Shown: positions 6,462 through 14,730, counted from the stretch's first letter. The stretch is 20,698 nucleotides of DNA from JBEKZQ01 sp049509675 (GCA_049509675.1 JBEKZQ010000035.1:1-20698); one strand, 5' to 3'. Made by a program: numbers and translations. The notes: generated by a model from the letters alone, not told the origin.

Positions 6462-7385
6462 TTACAGCCCCAGGTCATCGAACAAGGCGTCGACGAACGG
6501 ATCGGGCTCGAACAGGGCGATATCTTCGGTCTTCTCGCCCACGCCGATATATTTGACCGGCAGGCCCACCTGCTTGCGGATGGCGACGACCACGCCACCC
6601 TTGGCCGTGCCGTCCAGCTTCGCCAGCACAATGCCCGTGCAATGCACGGCGTCGGTAAAATGCCGTGCCTGGCTGATGCCGTTCTGCCCGGTGGTGGCGT
6701 CCAGGACCAAGAGCACTTCGTGCGGGGCGTCGGCAATCTGCTTGCCGAGCACGCGGCTGATCTTTGTCAACTGCTGCATCAGCGTCTGCTGAGTCTGCAA
6801 GCGTCCGGCGGTGTCCACGATGCACACGTCGGCTTGGCACTGGATGGCCTGGGCCAGGGTGCGATGGGCCACCGCGGCGGGATCGCTGCCCCGCGGTCCG
6901 GTGACGATCTCCACCCCCAGGCGCTGGGCCCAGATGCCCAACTGTTCGACGGCCGCAGCCCGGAACGTGTCGGCCGCCCCCATGATCACCCGTTTGCCGT
7001 CGGCCTTGAACATCGCCGCCAGCTTGGCAATCGAGGTGGTCTTGCCGGACCCGTTCACGCCGGCGACCATGATCACGGTGGGTCCGGCGGGGGCAAAACG
7101 GATCGGTTCCGGCGGCTGTGCCAGCAGGGCCTTCAACGACCCCTTGATATGCGTGAGGACCTCCTGCATTCCCACCACGCGGGCGCGGAAACTATTGCGG
7201 ATCTCGTCGACCGTCTCCTGGGCCGCTTCCACGCCCATGTCGGTCTTGACCAGGGCTTCGAACAATTCCTCCAAGAACGCGTCGTCGACCAACCGGCCTT
7301 CCGCCTTGAACAGGTCGCGGATGTCGGTGTTCAGCAGTTGCGCGGTCTTCTTCAGACCTTGCTTAAACTTATCGAACAAGCCCAT
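6462..7385 (-). CDS. ftsY: Signal recognition particle receptor FtsY
   Basis: SRP-family GTPase that docks SRP-ribosome complexes at the inner membrane and hands nascent chains to the Sec translocon. Its 307 residues make it a short form without the long acidic A domain of E. coli FtsY. The helical N domain covers about 1-90 and the NG GTPase domain the rest. Motifs seen: GVNGSGKTT (109-117, P-loop), DTFRAAA (139-145), DTAGR (191-195), KLDGTAKGG (256-264) and GVGEKTEDI (281-289). The start ATG has AGGA 5 nt upstream, inside the 11-nt gap after the upstream methyltransferase stop. It is therefore apparently the last gene of a transcript that includes the restriction-modification pair. A REP-like palindrome follows the stop codon. 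Confidence 0.97.
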   Translation of the reverse strand: MGLFDKFKQGLKKTAQLLNTDIRDLFKAEGRLVDDAFLEELFEALVKTDMGVEAAQETVDEIRNSFRARVVGMQEVLTHIKGSLKALLAQPPEPIRFAPAGPTVIMVAGVNGSGKTTSIAKLAAMFKADGKRVIMGAADTFRAAAVEQLGIWAQRLGVEIVTGPRGSDPAAVAHRTLAQAIQCQADVCIVDTAGRLQTQQTLMQQLTKISRVLGKQIADAPHEVLLVLDATTGQNGISQARHFTDAVHCTGIVLAKLDGTAKGGVVVAIRKQVGLPVKYIGVGEKTEDIALFEPDPFVDALFDDLGL

Positions 7386-7396
7386 GAGGTTCCTCG

Positions 7397-8944
7397 TTAG
7401 GTCGGCCAGAGATCAAGTTGTGCTGCATCTCGTCTGCGTTTTCTAACGGCAGCCTGCGCATGGTTCTCCGGCCTCCCGAACCGGCCGTCGAACTCGTCTA
7501 CGGACCCCAACTCGCCGGCGAGCCGCCGCAGGTCCAAACGTCGCAACAACTCGGCTGTGATCGGGCGCTTGCTGTCCCAGAAGACGAATGCTTGGTAGAA
7601 AGACTGTGCGGGAGCGGAGTTCAAGAGCCCTGCCAGGTAGTTGGCCTGTTCCCTTTCTTGACAAGGCAGGAAGTAGGATGTGTCGTCGAGAACGACGGGC
7701 CTGCAATCAAGGGGGCCGATGGTTACAAATGCCAACTTCTTGTAGAAGCCGCTGATGGCAACCTTCCACGGGGCAAAACTATAGTCGCCGATGCCGAAGA
7801 TGGAAAACGCGGGACGGCCGCGATAGATTGAGCTGGCCCGCTGACGCAGGATGTCGGCATGGCAATTGAGGTAGGCCCATGTCCGCGGCGCTTCGTCCTT
7901 GATGCGATCCGTGGGCTCCCCCGGCGTTTTTTGGGTTACGAGCATGACGCGACGCCCAGCTCTATTGTCGCTTTTGGCCACGCCGGAGCCCTTGAGCATC
8001 GGGTAAAGGTAGGTGTCTTCAAGATCCACTACGTCGCCGAGGCCATTGCGGTACTTGTGACCTTCCCGCTGTAGTTCCATGATGCGCGCACAATCATGCT
8101 TGATTCCCGAGCGCCATTTCAGCGTTCCGTCGCCGCACAAGTGTTTCCACTGATGATAGGAAGCGATGTCCGCCAGGAGCACGCCGTCCTCGTAACCGAT
8201 CATCTTATCGGTTGATGTTTCCCTCATTTGCCGATAAACCTTGGCTTCTCGGCTATGGGCGCCAGGTCGCAAATGAGCAACCAGGAGGACCGCGTCGACG
8301 GCTGCGCCAAAATGTAGCTCGGCATCGATGCCATAGATGGCCGGGTGTTCCAGTGCGAGGCCTTTCTTCCAGGCGTACTGCAGCGTTTTCCGTGCGGTGG
8401 TCGCCTTGCACAACATCGCCAGCGTTCCGCGCCGCCCATTCAGGGCCTCCAGGAGGTGGATCAGCATCCATTCGGAGATGTCGAAATTGGCCTTTCCGGT
8501 AATGGCGTCGAGGCCCGAGTGTCTCTGGAAATTTTCCTTTACGGGCAAGTTCCGGCTTCCCAGCGTGCCGAGATGAGCATTTGTCACCCAGGGCGGATTT
8601 CCCAGCACCAGGATCGGCTCAGGGAGTTCGCTTATCAGGCGTTCCCAATCCATGACAAAGAAGTCGCCGTGAACCAGGTCGGCCTTCTTGGCGTCGGGCC
8701 GCTGTAGGAGGAGGGCCCGTGCTTGCTCGATGTAGTCGGCGCTTATGTCGGCGCCGATTGCCCGTTGGATCTCTGGGAACTGTTCCAAACCAGCAAACAG
8801 GAGACTGCCGCGACCGCAGGTGGGTTCCAGCAAGGCAGCCGCTTTCAGGCCATGCTCAGCGAGAAGAGAACACACGGTGCGCGCCAGCGCCGGCGGCGTC
8901 TGGAAGTCGCCATACTCCGCCTTTTCATTCTTCCGTGTCATCAT
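7397..8944 (-). CDS. Type II N6-adenine DNA methyltransferase
   Basis: A 515-residue modification enzyme predicted to methylate adenine N6 using S-adenosylmethionine and so protect DNA from the neighbouring nuclease. I start at ATG 8944 (an adjacent ATG lies at 8941) preceded by GGGAG; the TTG at 8953 is less likely. Motifs run FQTP (14-17), motif I EPTCGRGSLL (40-49), motif II GADIS (64-68), motif IV NPPW (116-119). This order and the NPPW catalytic loop fit gamma-class m6A enzymes. The long C-terminal half (about 250-490) is the probable target-recognition domain, with IYRGRPAFSIFGIGDYSFAPWKV a notable aromatic stretch. It begins 27 nt after the nuclease stop and ends 11 nt before ftsY. Recognition sequence unknown. 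Confidence 0.87.
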   Translation of the reverse strand: MMTRKNEKAEYGDFQTPPALARTVCSLLAEHGLKAAALLEPTCGRGSLLFAGLEQFPEIQRAIGADISADYIEQARALLLQRPDAKKADLVHGDFFVMDWERLISELPEPILVLGNPPWVTNAHLGTLGSRNLPVKENFQRHSGLDAITGKANFDISEWMLIHLLEALNGRRGTLAMLCKATTARKTLQYAWKKGLALEHPAIYGIDAELHFGAAVDAVLLVAHLRPGAHSREAKVYRQMRETSTDKMIGYEDGVLLADIASYHQWKHLCGDGTLKWRSGIKHDCARIMELQREGHKYRNGLGDVVDLEDTYLYPMLKGSGVAKSDNRAGRRVMLVTQKTPGEPTDRIKDEAPRTWAYLNCHADILRQRASSIYRGRPAFSIFGIGDYSFAPWKVAISGFYKKLAFVTIGPLDCRPVVLDDTSYFLPCQEREQANYLAGLLNSAPAQSFYQAFVFWDSKRPITAELLRRLDLRRLAGELGSVDEFDGRFGRPENHAQAAVRKRRRDAAQLDLWPT

Positions 8945-8971
8945 GACTCCCAACCGCAGAGCAAAAAACGG

Positions 8972-9628
8972 CTACCTCAACCTGAGAATCCCATCGACCT
9001 TGCCCGCCTCTTCGATCACCCGCGCGTACTGAAGCCGCCATTGCAGCGCGTTGGAGATGGTCAGGTAGCCCTGTTCGCAGGGATTCTTTAAGATCTCGTC
9101 GGCGATCTTCTTTGCTTCGACGTCATCGACTGGCAGGTTCCTGTCGTGCATGAGACCGATAAGGTCTTCCGCATTGGCCTCGGCTTCGAGATGCCGACGT
9201 ATCAGCCTCGTCATCGTGTAGTCGGCCGTACGAAGCTTCTCGACAAAGACGGTGTGCAGGATGTTTAAGACCGCGGTGTTTGTCTTCGGGTCGTCCGTCT
9301 TTGCGTAGACGAAGACGAGCAGCGAATAACCGAGACCGAAGATCTTTTGTCGTGCGGACTTGAACGGGCACGACGACTGTGGTTGCGTGATGGCCGTAAC
9401 CTTCATGTCAACCTGGAGACCAGGAAAGTCGACGCCGGCCGCCGAATTGCACGGTGCAAACGTGTACATGGCCTCCAGGTGCGCGCGAAACTTGTGCTCC
9501 AAGTATGTTCCGATGGCCTTGCCGTCCGTGACACCATACAGACTCGGCTCTGGGAACGTAGATTCGACCTGCGCGAACACAGCCGCCTCTTGGCACAACA
9601 ACGGAATCGTCAATTCGCTCTTCGCCAT
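8972..9628 (-). CDS. Type II restriction endonuclease (PD-(D/E)XK)
   Basis: A 218-residue predicted DNA-cutting enzyme, partner of the adjacent adenine methyltransferase. I start at the ATG at 9626-9628 (MAKSELTIPLL); the frame continues to 9808 but that extension lies in the antisense of the Fe-S carrier gene and is Arg/Ala rich. The catalytic core is visible: Glu44 in GTYLEHKF, Asp67 in GVDFPG, and Asp74-x-Lys76 in VDMKVT, followed by SSCPFKSARQKIFGLGYSLLVFVY, the core strand-helix pattern of the fold. No zinc finger or ATPase is present. The ribosome-binding site is poor. It sits upstream of its methyltransferase, separated by 27 nt. I cannot name the cleavage site. Confidence in a nuclease is high because of motif plus partner. 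Confidence 0.82.
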   Translation of the reverse strand: MAKSELTIPLLCQEAAVFAQVESTFPEPSLYGVTDGKAIGTYLEHKFRAHLEAMYTFAPCNSAAGVDFPGLQVDMKVTAITQPQSSCPFKSARQKIFGLGYSLLVFVYAKTDDPKTNTAVLNILHTVFVEKLRTADYTMTRLIRRHLEAEANAEDLIGLMHDRNLPVDDVEAKKIADEILKNPCEQGYLTISNALQWRLQYARVIEEAGKVDGILRLR

Positions 9629-9725
9629 CGGTGTCGCCCGGAGGGAAGGGAAGCTTGCGCCCTGCTCGCAGAAACCTTCTGGTCCTTCGCCAGTTGCTGC
9701 CGCAACTCGGCGCGGCCTGTGCCGC

Positions 9726-10058
9726 TCAATGCTGGCCGCAGCCGGGACAGCCCCCGCTCTTCGGCACGCTGGGGTTGTCGATCGTGAAACCACGGCCGGC
9801 CGGACCATCCTGGAAGTCGATCTTCGTGCCGTCCAGGTGCAAGGCCATTTTCTTGCGGGTTACCAAGGACACGCCGAATTGATGGTATTGGGCGTCCAAC
9901 AGCGGATCGAAATCAGTCACGAAGCCCAGGGAATACTGCAAACCGGCGCAACCGCCGCCGTTAATGCCCATCCGCAGGACCGTCTCCGGGGCCACCTTCT
10001 GGGCCTCCATGTAACGCTTGATTTCTTCCGCAGCAACTTCGGTCAATGTAATTGCCAT
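9726..10058 (-). CDS. HesB/IscA-type Fe-S cluster carrier
   Basis: A 110-residue A-type carrier that binds and passes on iron-sulfur clusters in the cytosol. Start at the ATG at 10056-10058 (MAITLTEVAAEEIKRYM), the normal family N-terminus; the longer frame to 10124 is not supported. The three ligand cysteines are present: one in GGGCAGLQY (about residue 38) and two in GGCPGCGQH at the very C-terminus. The canonical C-terminal pair is CGCG; here it is CPGC, a two-residue spacing, as I recall from other Planctomycete members. The gene follows the cysteine desulfurase on the same strand after a 150-nt gap that holds a GC-rich repeat, so co-transcription is probable but not certain. The restriction enzyme gene begins about 100 nt downstream. 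Confidence 0.9.
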   Translation of the reverse strand: MAITLTEVAAEEIKRYMEAQKVAPETVLRMGINGGGCAGLQYSLGFVTDFDPLLDAQYHQFGVSLVTRKKMALHLDGTKIDFQDGPAGRGFTIDNPSVPKSGGCPGCGQH

Positions 10059-10165
10059 AAGCGACACGCTCTTTCTGACTGGAGTTCTGAAAAACGCCGA
10101 TTCGAAGTCCCTTCGCACGGCCACAACTCTTCATGGTATCAGACCGGCAACCGCCGGGCAACGTG

Positions 10166-10204
10166 GGCCCCCTCTCCCCCTCCGGGATGGGGCCGGGGTG
10201 AGGG
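10166..10204. repeat. Single CTCTCC-type intergenic repeat
   Basis: GGCCCC (10166-10171) pairs with GGGGCC (10189-10194), and the run continues GGGGTGAGGG. The pattern (CCCTCTCCC..TCCGGG..GGGTGAGGG) is the same family as the paired element at 14518-14633. It lies in the 150-nt gap between the cysteine desulfurase and the Fe-S carrier. Confidence 0.55.
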
Positions 10205-10208
10205 CTCT

Positions 10209-11390
10209 TCACCCTGCCATTGCGCGCAGCCGCTGGACCGATCGGCCGGCTCTTTCGATCACCCACTCCACCTCTTCCAGCGTATTGAAACGCCCGAGAC
10301 CGAAGCGAACGCTTCCGCGAACCGTCTCGTCGGAAAGTCCCAGACTGCGAAGAACGTGGCTAGGTTCGGGACTCGCTGAAGTGCAGGCACTGCCGGAGCT
10401 GGCCGCCACGTCCTTCATCTCCAGCAGCAGCGCCTCGCCGTCGACGCCTGCGAAACTGACGTTCAGATTGCCCGGCAATCGCCACTCCGGCGGCGCCAGC
10501 GCGGGACCATTGAGCGAAACACCGGCGGCGGCAAGCCCCTGCCAAAGCCGGTCGCGCAGCATGCGCAAACGATCGGCCTCCGGGGCCATGTCCGCCGCGG
10601 ACAGTTCCAGCGCCCGGGCGAGGCCCACGATGCCCGGCACGTTCAGGGTGCCGCTGCGCAATCCACCTTCCTGCCCGCCGCCATCCAGCAGCGGTTCCAG
10701 CCGCACGCGCGGAGCGCGACTGCGAACGTACAGGGCGCCGATTCCCTTCGGACCGTAGAGCTTGTGTGCGGAGAAGCTCATCAGGTCCACCGGGAGGCGT
10801 TGGACATCGACGGGAATCTTGCCCACGGCCTGCGTGGCATCGCTGTGCAGCAGAACGCCGCGATCGCGGCACAGGCGGCCGATCTCGGCCAGCGGCTGAA
10901 TCACGCCGATCTCGTTGTTGGCCAGCATGACCGACACCAGGATCGTGTCGTCGCGGAGGACCTCGGCAAGTTGATCCACCACCAGCAACCCGGCCTGCTG
11001 CGAAGGCGCCTGGACGACGGGAAGCAACGTGACCTGGAACCCCCTGGCCCGCAACCTTTCCAATGGTTCCAGCACGGCCGGATGCTCGGTGACGACGCTC
11101 ACGAGGTGTCGTCCCTTAGGGCTGAGCTTTTCGGCGACGCCACGGATTGCCAGGTTGTTGCTTTCCGTCGCTCCGCTGGTGAATACGATTTCCCTGGCGC
11201 GGGCACCGATCGCGGCGGCGATGTTCTCTCGGGCTGCATCCACCGCCGCTTTGGCCGCGTGGCCCAACACGTGCGTGTTGCTGCCCGCGTTGCCGAACAC
11301 CTCGCTGAAGTAGGGCAACATCGCCGCCATCACCCGGGGATCGACGCGGGTGGTCGCATGATTGTCGAGGTAAATGGGAAGCTGGATCAC
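10209..11390 (-). CDS. Cysteine desulfurase (NifS/IscS family)
   Basis: PLP-dependent enzyme that takes sulfur from L-cysteine, giving alanine and an enzyme persulfide that feeds Fe-S cluster or thio-modification pathways. The start is the GTG at 11388-11390: the preceding Nudix gene ends with TGA overlapping it (GTGA), and this gives MIQLPIYLDNHATT, the normal family start; total 393 residues, typical length. Key residues: TSGATESNN (71-79), His103 (TEHPAV), Asp184 and Gln187 (HSDATQAVG), the PLP lysine Lys210 (SFSAHKLYGPKG), and the catalytic Cys336 in SSGSACTSAS. The short active-site loop suggests a class I-like NifS/IscS enzyme. It is followed by an A-type Fe-S carrier; no iscU or hscAB is in the window. 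Confidence 0.95.
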   Translation of the reverse strand: MIQLPIYLDNHATTRVDPRVMAAMLPYFSEVFGNAGSNTHVLGHAAKAAVDAARENIAAAIGARAREIVFTSGATESNNLAIRGVAEKLSPKGRHLVSVVTEHPAVLEPLERLRARGFQVTLLPVVQAPSQQAGLLVVDQLAEVLRDDTILVSVMLANNEIGVIQPLAEIGRLCRDRGVLLHSDATQAVGKIPVDVQRLPVDLMSFSAHKLYGPKGIGALYVRSRAPRVRLEPLLDGGGQEGGLRSGTLNVPGIVGLARALELSAADMAPEADRLRMLRDRLWQGLAAAGVSLNGPALAPPEWRLPGNLNVSFAGVDGEALLLEMKDVAASSGSACTSASPEPSHVLRSLGLSDETVRGSVRFGLGRFNTLEEVEWVIERAGRSVQRLRAMAG

Positions 11391-12010
11391 GATTCGGCGA
11401 ACAAGGCGCGCACACAGATTTGCGACCACGTTTCGAAGCCGTCCATGTCGGCCAGAATATGGGCCACCGGCCGGAAACCGCACTCGATCATATCCGGCTC
11501 GCGGGGCTGGACTTCCGGCCGCTGAAGCTGGAACACGTGGACCACGCCCAGATGCACGCGTCCCACCTCGGACTGGTCGTCGTTGATTAATCCTACGCAG
11601 CGGGCCACATAGGGGGAACCGATGCGGACTTCCTCTTCCAGTTCCCGCCGCATCCCTTGTTCATAGAGGCTTCCCTCGCCAGGGCCGACAGCGTCGGCGG
11701 CCGAAATATGCCCTCCCACGCCCACGCTCCTCTTCCGATGCAGGCGGTCTTCGCCCAGACCGGTTCCGCGCGTATATTGAAACACGGTGGCCTGCGGGCC
11801 TTGGCCATGCTGGAAGATGACGTAGGGAATCAGTTGCTTGAAGCCGGGGTCCTGCTCCACCTCCGGCCGCGGGCGGAAGGAAGTGTGTTGCGGGCTGAAC
11901 AACTCGCCCAGGTAACGAGCCACGTCGCCCGAGAAGCCCTGGAAGTAGCCCAGCCGACGGAACAGCGCCGTCGGCACCACCAAGATCTGTTCCACCGAGT
12001 CGTTGCTCAC
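11387..12010 (-). CDS. Nudix hydrolase (MutT-like, COG4112 type)
   Basis: A 207-residue predicted hydrolase of a nucleoside-diphosphate-linked compound; substrate unknown. The start is a GTG (12008-12010) with AAGGA about 8 nt upstream. The Nudix box is seen as GGHIS (99-103), a long loop, then GMRRELEEEVRIG (119-131), with Glu123, Glu126 and Glu127 as metal ligands. The N-terminal half (LVVPTALFRRLGYFQGF) resembles the COG4112 predicted phosphoesterase group as I remember it. The TGA stop overlaps the cysteine desulfurase GTG by the GTGA arrangement, so translation of the two is probably coupled. The link to sulfur metabolism is contextual only. Confidence 0.87.
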   Translation of the reverse strand: MSNDSVEQILVVPTALFRRLGYFQGFSGDVARYLGELFSPQHTSFRPRPEVEQDPGFKQLIPYVIFQHGQGPQATVFQYTRGTGLGEDRLHRKRSVGVGGHISAADAVGPGEGSLYEQGMRRELEEEVRIGSPYVARCVGLINDDQSEVGRVHLGVVHVFQLQRPEVQPREPDMIECGFRPVAHILADMDGFETWSQICVRALFAES

Positions 12011-12068
12011 TGTGCAATCCTTTCACGAAAACTACATCGCCCCAAAATCACAACTTGGCCGGTTGCAT

Positions 12069-12126
12069 GTAGGACGGATTGCCAATCCGTCCATTTCTTG
12101 CCGGACGGATTGCCAATCCGTCCTAC
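12069..12126. repeat. REP/BIME-like pair overlapping a GT2 stop codon
   Basis: Two identical hairpins in inverted arrangement: GTAG (12069-12072) leads GGACGGATT-GCC-AATCCGTCC (12072-12092); then 10 nt; then the same 21-mer at 12103-12123 closed by CTAC (12123-12126). The GT2 stop codon (12123-12125) lies inside the second unit. The GTAG head next to a hairpin matches RAYT-type REP elements. It occupies most of the 112-nt gap before the Nudix gene and may end or attenuate the upstream transcript. Confidence 0.75.
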
Positions 12127-13139
12127 GATGATTGATCAGCTTCTTCGGTTACGGCTCGGGCCGGCCGATCGTTGGTCGAGGTGCTTTCCTGGATGAAATA
12201 CAGCGGCCGCTGCTTGACCTGCTCGTAGATTCGGCCCACGTACTCGCCCAAAATCCCCACGCACACCAGGTTCATGGCCCCCAACGCCACCACGGCCAAG
12301 ATGATGCTGGACCAGCCGGGCACCAGGGGCATTCCGAACAGGAGGTGGCTGACCGCGGTGTGGGCCAGATAGCCGATGATGATCGCGGAAAGGCAGATGG
12401 CCGCGAAGAACGACATTTTCAGGGGCAGCGTCGAGAACGACACCACGGCGTCGGTGGCGAACTTCAGCATTTTGCGGAAGGGATACTTGGTCTTGCCGGC
12501 CACGCGTTGTTTGCGGTGGTAGAAGACCTCGGTGGTGCGGAAACCGACCCAGCCCACCATGCCGCGGATGAAGCGGTGATGTTCGCGCATCTGGCCCAGC
12601 GCGCGCAGGGCGCGGCGACTGAGCAGGCGGAAGTCGCCGGTGTTCGCCTTGACGTGCCGCGCACCCAGCAATTGGATCAGGCGGTAGAAGACGGAAGCCG
12701 TCCACAACTTGAAGCGGGTTTCGCCGGCGCGCTCGATGCGGACCGCATGCACCAGGTCGTAGCCCTGCTTCCAGCGGTCCACCATTTCCAGGACGACCTC
12801 CGGCGGGTCTTGCAGGTCGGCGTCCATGCACACCACCGCATCGCCCCGGGCGACGTCGTAGCCGCAAGTCAGCGCGGCCTGATGTCCGAAGTTCCGCGAC
12901 AGGACCAAACCGCGCACGCGGCGGTCGCGATCGGCACATGCCTGGATTTGGGCCCAGGTGTCATCCGTGCTGCCGTCGTCGACGAGAATCACCTCCACGG
13001 CGAACTCGCGGCCCAGATCGTCGGCCAGTGCGATCAGGGCCCGCTCGAGGTGCGGAAAGGCGTCGCTCTCGTTGTAACACGGGATGACCAGGGAGATCAG
13101 CGGTCGCAGGGAGGATTCGCCCATGAGCCGTTTTTCCAT
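12123..13139 (-). CDS. Polyprenyl-phosphate-type GT2 glycosyltransferase
   Basis: A 338-residue membrane-anchored family 2 glycosyltransferase of the DPM1/GtrB/ArnC type, which moves a sugar from a nucleotide donor to a polyprenyl phosphate on the cytosolic face. The catalytic domain starts at LISLVIPCYNESD, with VDDGSTDDTW, the nucleotide and metal site VCMDADLQDPPE, and NTGDFRLLSRRAL. Two C-terminal transmembrane helices follow (about 240-270 and 280-305), then the typical EYVGRIYEQVKQRPLYFI tail. Start options are ATG 13139 (MEKRLMGESS) and ATG 13124; neither has a strong ribosome-binding site, and the frame to 13286 overlaps rfbB. It follows rfbB by 53 nt and probably shares its transcript. 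The stop codon sits in a REP-like repeat. Confidence 0.9.
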   Translation of the reverse strand: MEKRLMGESSLRPLISLVIPCYNESDAFPHLERALIALADDLGREFAVEVILVDDGSTDDTWAQIQACADRDRRVRGLVLSRNFGHQAALTCGYDVARGDAVVCMDADLQDPPEVVLEMVDRWKQGYDLVHAVRIERAGETRFKLWTASVFYRLIQLLGARHVKANTGDFRLLSRRALRALGQMREHHRFIRGMVGWVGFRTTEVFYHRKQRVAGKTKYPFRKMLKFATDAVVSFSTLPLKMSFFAAICLSAIIIGYLAHTAVSHLLFGMPLVPGWSSIILAVVALGAMNLVCVGILGEYVGRIYEQVKQRPLYFIQESTSTNDRPARAVTEEADQSS

Positions 13140-13192
13140 CAAGAGTACAAGCGAAATGCCGTTCGCGCCGCCAAAAAATCGGGACAGTTCTT

Positions 13193-14263
13193 TCAACCGG
13201 CAGCGGCTTGCCCCAGCCCAAGCCGCTCGCGACGGTACGTGCCGCTCAACACGCGCTCGACCCAGCGCCGATTCTGCAGGTACCACTGGACCGTGCGGCG
13301 CAGTCCGGAGTCGAAGTCGTGCTCAGGCGTCCAACCGAGCGCCGAGCGAATCTTCGTCGCGTCGATCGCGTACCGGCGGTCATGGCCCGGGCGGTCCTTG
13401 ACGAATGTGATCAGCGAGGCGCAGGGGGAATGCGGCAAACCGGGCCGCAACTCGTCGACCAAACCGCAGATCCGTTGGACGACCGCCAGGTTCGCCTGTT
13501 CGCAATTGCCGCCGATATTGTAAGTCTCGCCCGGACAGCCTTGCGTCAGCACGCACCAGAGGGCCCGGCAATGGTCCTCCACGAAGAGCCAGTCGCGAAC
13601 GTTCTGGCCGTCGCCGTAGACCGGCAGCGGCTTGCCTTCCACCGCGTTGAGGATCATCAGCGGCAAGAGTTTTTCCGGAAACTGGTACGGTCCGTAGTTG
13701 TTCGAGCAGTTCGTTACCAGGACCGGCAGGCCGTACGTGCGATGGTAGGCGCGGACGAAATGATCGGCCGACGCCTTGGAGGCGGAATAGGGGGAACTTG
13801 GGTCGTACGGGCTGGCCTCGCTGAACCGCCCGCTGGGACCCAGCGAGCCGTAGACCTCGTCGGTCGACACGTGCAGGAAGCGGAATCCCTTGCGCCGTTG
13901 GTCGGGCAATCGAGTCCAATAGCGCAAGGCGGCGTCGAGGAGGTAGAAAGTGCCCAGCACGTTGGTGAGGGCAAACTGGGCCGGATGATCGATCGACCGG
14001 TCGACGTGCGACTCGGCGGCAAAGTGAACGATGGCCTCCGGCTGGTGCCGGCTGATTACCTGCTCCACCGCGGCGGGGTCGGTAATGTCGGCCTGGACGA
14101 AAACGTGATCCGCATCCGCCCAGACCGGCTGCAAAGAATCCAGATTGCCGGCGTAGGTCAGCTTATCCAGATTGGCGATACGGGCCCGGCGCTCCGCCAC
14201 GCACTGCCGCACGAAGCAACTGCCGATAAAACCGGCACCACCGGTCACGAGAATTGTTTGCAT
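13193..14263 (-). CDS. rfbB: dTDP-glucose 4,6-dehydratase
   Basis: Converts dTDP-glucose to dTDP-4-keto-6-deoxyglucose, the committed step to dTDP-rhamnose and other deoxysugars for surface glycans. This 356-residue extended SDR protein is of normal length. Visible: GGAGFIG (8-14, NAD binding), NLDKLTYAGNLDSL, FAAESHVDRSI, the catalytic STDEVYG, YSASKAS with the Tyr/Lys pair, and NCSNNYGPYQFPEKLLPLMI, all hallmarks of RmlB. The C-terminus (FVKDRPGHDRRYAIDATKI..LGW) is also diagnostic. The ATG at 14261-14263 begins directly at the Rossmann strand. It is the first gene of the minus-strand run, with a candidate promoter 170 nt upstream. rmlA, rmlC and rmlD are not in the window. Confidence 0.96.
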   Translation of the reverse strand: MQTILVTGGAGFIGSCFVRQCVAERRARIANLDKLTYAGNLDSLQPVWADADHVFVQADITDPAAVEQVISRHQPEAIVHFAAESHVDRSIDHPAQFALTNVLGTFYLLDAALRYWTRLPDQRRKGFRFLHVSTDEVYGSLGPSGRFSEASPYDPSSPYSASKASADHFVRAYHRTYGLPVLVTNCSNNYGPYQFPEKLLPLMILNAVEGKPLPVYGDGQNVRDWLFVEDHCRALWCVLTQGCPGETYNIGGNCEQANLAVVQRICGLVDELRPGLPHSPCASLITFVKDRPGHDRRYAIDATKIRSALGWTPEHDFDSGLRRTVQWYLQNRRWVERVLSGTYRRERLGLGQAAAG

Positions 14264-14429
14264 AGCATCCTATTGAGCCTCAGCAAAGCAGTGCAACGTG
14301 GGCCGGCATCCACCGAAGCTGGGGACCACTTGAAGGTGGACACCGACCGAAGGTTGCTCTCGGGAGGCCGGAAATCAGCGGATTTCGGCGGCGGACCACT
14401 ACCATTGGCTGCGCAAAGCATCATCAGGA

Positions 14430-14458
14430 AATATAGGGCGCAGTCGGGTGTCCGTCCA
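14430..14458 (-). promoter_or_regulatory. Candidate rfbB promoter
   Basis: Minus strand TGGACG (14453-14458), a 17-bp spacer, then TATATT (14430-14435). The -10 matches consensus at five of six positions, the -35 at four. The leader to the rfbB ATG would be about 160 nt. I see no other feature in 14264-14429. Confidence 0.38.
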
Positions 14459-14517
14459 GCCATCCCCATACGCACGAAGTTAAGGATTTGAGTATTGCAA
14501 ATCGCGGATTCAATGTT

Positions 14518-14633
14518 CCCTCTCCCTCCGGGAGAGGGTTAGGGTGAGGGCTGTCGGACGGCAGGAACGCCTTGCCTTGCTTGTGCGACTTCCCCATGCC
14601 CTCACCCCCTGCCCATCTCCCAGAGGGAGAGGG
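14518..14633. repeat. Paired CTCTCC-type palindromic element
   Basis: The left half starts with hairpin CCCTCTCCC-TCC-GGGAGAGGG (14518-14538) and continues to GGGTGAGGGC (14542-14551). The right half mirrors it: GCCCTCACCC (14598-14607) and GGGAGAGGG (14625-14633). Between them are 46 unpaired bases. Similar CCCTCTCCC..GGGTGAGGG repeats are common between genes in many bacterial genomes. A related single copy is at 10166-10204. It sits upstream of rfbB in the divergent intergenic region. Confidence 0.7.
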
Positions 14634-14730
14634 GGGATCGGTCTTGGTTCGACTTGTTGGTTAACTGCGCGGCCCGCTCCAGCGAGATGTCGTCGATCGT
14701 CGCGAGGCGCGCGACCATGTTGAACGACTC

